Source: an uncultured Clostridia bacterium (GTDB taxonomy: Bacteria > Bacillota > Clostridia > Lachnospirales > Lachnospiraceae). Taken from it: a DNA stretch of 9,193 nucleotides. The notes below the pieces were generated by a model. That model was given only the letters and a program-made list of their open reading frames with translations. It ran no database searches and was not told where the DNA came from. The stretch covers positions 1 to 9,193 of the forward strand of contig CAMWWR010000045.1 of the NCBI GenBank assembly GCA_947178045.1, in the 5' to 3' direction. Positions 7,520 to 9,193 of this stretch are shown in pieces. Both the position numbers and the translations under genes were made by a program. The first letter of the stretch is position 1; each line of letters opens with the position of its first letter.

Positions 7520-7940
7520 TCACCTTCCGCTTTTTCTCCACGATCGCAAAAAACGAGAGCGCGACCACCGCCATCGTCAGCACTCCGTACAGAAAACCGG
7601 ACAGCGCCGCCGCCTTTCTCTTCACCGTGTTTACTCCCGCGTGGAGCCGTCCGCCCAGATCCGTGCGGATCGCCTCGCCCCAGTCGTAGGTCAGCGGGCT
7701 TCTCGCCGCGATCCGGCGCCGTCTGCTCTTTTTCTTTCCCGGCGCGGACTCCGGTCTCTCCTGTGCAGCCGCGGCAGCACAGTATTCTCTTTCCTCTTTT
7801 TCTCTGCGCCAGCCCTTTTGCCGCAGAAGCATTGACAGCCGATCCGCCTTTTTCCGCTCCAGGTCACGCTCCATATAGTCCCCTTCCAGCAGACTTACAT
7901 CGAGCTCACTCATCAGATTCACAAGCATTTCCTCTGTCAT
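7515..7940 (-). CDS. small single-span membrane protein, possible anti-sigma partner
   Basis: A 141-residue protein of no family I can name firmly. Residues 1-35 are acidic and helical (MTEEMLVNLMSELDVSLL). Residues 36-80 are highly charged, with the basic cluster KKKSRRRR (69-76). Residues 111-134 form one clear membrane span, followed by a short basic tail KKRKV. There is no signal peptide, so the bulk is probably cytoplasmic. The gene overlaps the ECF sigma gene by 35 bases: its ATG and its AAGGAGG site (7958-7952, 11 bases away) lie inside the sigma reading frame, so the two are probably translationally coupled. Clostridial ECF genes are often followed by a membrane-bound anti-sigma with a short acidic N-terminal segment, and context and topology fit that. 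No zinc-binding HxxxCxxC motif is present. The anti-sigma role is inference. Confidence 0.72.
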   Translation of the reverse strand: MTEEMLVNLMSELDVSLLEGDYMERDLERKKADRLSMLLRQKGWRREKEEREYCAAAAAQERPESAPGKKKSRRRRIAARSPLTYDWGEAIRTDLGGRLHAGVNTVKRKAAALSGFLYGVLTMAVVALSFFAIVEKKRKVI

Positions 7941-8517
7941 TTTCAGCCATTCCTCCTTCCTGCCCCCACTCCGAAAATTCCTCTCTCATGCGGCCTCTCA
8001 GCCTTGACAGCTTCGTGTCGACCGCATTTACCGTCATTCCCATCGCGGACGCGATGGTCTTCGAGGACTGAAGGTAAAAATATTTTCGGAGCATCAGCTC
8101 ACGCTCCCTGTCCGGAAGCCGCCGCACAGCCTCGTTCAGCCGCGCCGCCTGCTCCTTCCTGACGATCTGATTCTCCACGTTCTGGCGCGCGTCCGCCACG
8201 GTATCCGCAAATTCCGACAGCTCCCCGTCCGCGCGCTGCTCCTCATGCCGCCTTACGTCGCGCAGGCGGTTCAGCGCCGTATTTCTCGCGATCACCTTGA
8301 GCCAGGTCGCAAGGGACGCCTTCTCAAAATCGTACCGATCCACGTTCCTCCATATCTTGAGCCAGGTGTCGTTGACGCACTCCTCGACATCGTCCTGGCG
8401 GTCCCCGAGGATGCCCCGGATAATATAGATAAGCAGCTTCTCATACCGCTCCGACAGCGCCGACATTCCCGCGTCGTCCTGCCTTCGAATCAGATCAATG
8501 ATCTCTTCTTCCGTCAT
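7906..8517 (-). CDS. ECF-type RNA polymerase sigma factor
   Basis: A 203-residue group IV sigma factor. It should direct RNA polymerase to a small set of promoters. Region 2 spans about residues 17-88, with ALSERYEKLLIYIIRGIL (20-37), DVEECVNDTWLKIWRNVDRY (43-62) and the -10 recognition segment ATWLKVIARNTALNRLR (70-86). A charged linker (89-124) follows, then region 4 (125-182), whose helix-turn-helix is around 151-177 (KTIASAMGMTVNAVDTKL). Regions 1 and 3 are missing, as in ECF proteins. GGAGG lies 6 bases before the ATG. The last 20 or so residues are encoded in DNA that also carries the ribosome site and start of the next gene. No ECF-style GGAAC promoter is visible upstream, so autoregulation is not shown. 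Its signal and targets are unknown; adjacency to fab genes suggests, but does not prove, a link to membrane lipid or envelope stress. Confidence 0.93.
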   Translation of the reverse strand: MTEEEIIDLIRRQDDAGMSALSERYEKLLIYIIRGILGDRQDDVEECVNDTWLKIWRNVDRYDFEKASLATWLKVIARNTALNRLRDVRRHEEQRADGELSEFADTVADARQNVENQIVRKEQAARLNEAVRRLPDRERELMLRKYFYLQSSKTIASAMGMTVNAVDTKLSRLRGRMREEFSEWGQEGGMAENDRGNACESDE

Positions 8518-8534
8518 ATCAGACCTCCAAAGCC

Positions 8535-8577
8535 GCGGGCGAGCCGTGCCTGCCCTCCGGCAGACACGGCCACCCGC
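8535..8577 (-). terminator. strong hairpin between pyk and the ECF sigma gene
   Basis: Arms 8577-8559 and 8554-8535 pair over 19 positions around the four-base loop GGAG, with one bulged U. Two positions are G-U pairs in the minus-strand RNA but would be C-A mismatches in plus-strand RNA, so the structure fits minus-strand transcription. It begins 25 bases after the pyk stop. Only three U residues follow, so termination may be partial, or the stem may mainly protect the pyk 3' end. Confidence 0.5.
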
Positions 8578-8584
8578 CTGATTT

Positions 8585-8590
8585 ACTATA
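8585..8590 (-). promoter_or_regulatory. candidate -10 hexamer for the sigma gene module
   Basis: TATAGT on the minus strand in the short AT-rich part of the pyk-sigma gap, five of six matches to TATAAT. The region upstream is the pyk 3' end and an A-run, and no good -35 is seen at 16-18 bases. If used, the RNA would begin at about the base of the hairpin at 8577-8535. Confidence 0.22.
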
Positions 8591-8602
8591 CCCGTATTTT
8601 TT

Positions 8603-9193
8603 TCATATCTTGCAGATTCTCATCACATCGTTCACCGTATTGTCCTCAAGATCGGAGGAGGTAATAACGATCAGCGTGCTTCCCTTCTTTACCAGGCCGG
8701 ATTCCTGCGCCTTCTTCACCGCGTAATTGAACAGCCGCTCCGGCGTGTCGATCTCCTGCGCCTGCACCGGCTTGATGCCCCAGGCGAGCTTGAGCTGCCT
8801 CAGGCCTCTCTCCTCCATCGTCACCGCCACGACCGGACAGGTCGGCTTGAAATCGGAGAGGAGTCTTGCCGTCCTCCCGCTCCGCGTCACCGCCACAATC
8901 GCGTCCGCGTTCAGGAAGCTCGCCGCGCTGTAGGCCGACGCACACACGGCATTCACGACATTGTGCTCCATCCGGAGATGGTCACGCACAAAATATTTGC
9001 TGTAATCGAGGGATTCCTCGGTGCTCTGCGCGATCTCCGCCATCGTCTTCACCGCCTCCGCCGGGTACGCTCCCGCGGCGGATTCCCCGGAAAGCATGAT
9101 GGCCGTCGTGCCGTCATAGATGGCATTCGCCACATCCGAGACCTCCGCTCTTGTCGGGCGCGGATTCTGCGTCATTGACGCGAGCATCTGCGT
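8603..9193 (-). CDS. pyk: pyruvate kinase, C-terminal part (5' end outside window)
   Basis: Pyruvate kinase makes pyruvate and ATP from phosphoenolpyruvate and ADP. The window holds the last 196 residues; a full enzyme is about 470-480. The visible part opens with [20 protein letters not shown] (1-20) and [21 protein letters not shown] (21-41), the end of the catalytic barrel, with GESAAG in place of the more usual GETAAG. The C-terminal domain follows from about 75, with TRSGRTA (103-109), which corresponds to the loop that binds the effector phosphate in fructose bisphosphate-regulated enzymes. Odd: the last 20 residues ([18 protein letters not shown] at the end) do not show the usual GVP.G..GTTN effector loop. 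There is no extra phosphohistidine domain after it. It is followed by a hairpin and then by the sigma gene, and is probably a separate transcription unit. Confidence 0.95.
   Translation of the reverse strand, partial: TQMLASMTQNPRPTRAEVSDVANAIYDGTTAIMLSGESAAGAYPAEAVKTMAEIAQSTEESLDYSKYFVRDHLRMEHNVVNAVCASAYSAASFLNADAIVAVTRSGRTARLLSDFKPTCPVVAVTMEERGLRQLKLAWGIKPVQAQEIDTPERLFNYAVKKAQESGLVKKGSTLIVITSSDLEDNTVNDVMRICKI

Noticed and set aside
7708..7717. Second copy of one arm of the fabD dyad (GCGATCCGGC)
   Set aside because: It is a single half-site inside the membrane-protein gene, explained by Arg/Ile/Ala codons, with no matching second arm.

Overview
The window is a compact, GC-rich stretch of bacterial chromosome. 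Every gene I can support lies on the minus strand, so transcription runs from the high coordinates to the low ones. It holds the core of a type II fatty acid synthesis (FAS II) and acetyl-CoA carboxylase operon in the order fabD-fabG-fabF-accB-fabZ-accC-accD-accA. Upstream sit the 3' end of a pyruvate kinase gene and a two-gene module: an ECF-type sigma factor and a small single-span membrane protein. The fabF-accB-fabZ-accC-accD-accA order, split alpha and beta carboxyltransferase genes, strong AGGAGG-type ribosome sites and protein motifs point to Clostridia, most likely a GC-rich relative of Lachnospiraceae. This placement is inferred from gene order and motifs; no search was run.

Layout in transcription order: 9193-8603, C-terminal part of pyk, open at the window edge; 8602-8518, a gap with a strong hairpin; 8517-7906, ECF sigma factor; 7940-7515, a 141-residue protein with one membrane segment that overlaps the sigma gene by 35 bases; 7514-7451, a gap with a perfect 9-bp dyad; 7450-6539 fabD; 6415-5675 fabG; a 70-base gap with a possible hairpin; 5604-4375 fabF; 4359-3805 accB; 3786-3364 fabZ; 3345-1996 accC; 1952-1041 accD (TTG start); 982-80 accA; then a possible partial reading frame running off the left edge. 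No stretch of more than about 125 bases lacks a gene. I saw no tRNA, rRNA, CRISPR array, insertion sequence or attachment site.

The metabolic logic is clear. Pyruvate kinase makes pyruvate, the source of acetyl-CoA. AccB, AccC, AccD and AccA carboxylate acetyl-CoA to malonyl-CoA. FabD loads malonyl groups onto acyl carrier protein. FabF condenses, FabG reduces and FabZ dehydrates. Acyl carrier protein, the FabH initiation synthase and the enoyl-ACP reductase needed to close the cycle are not in the window. The least expected elements are the sigma factor/membrane protein pair placed directly before fabD, the perfect dyad between that pair and fabD, an acidic insert in AccA, and an unusual C-terminus of pyruvate kinase.
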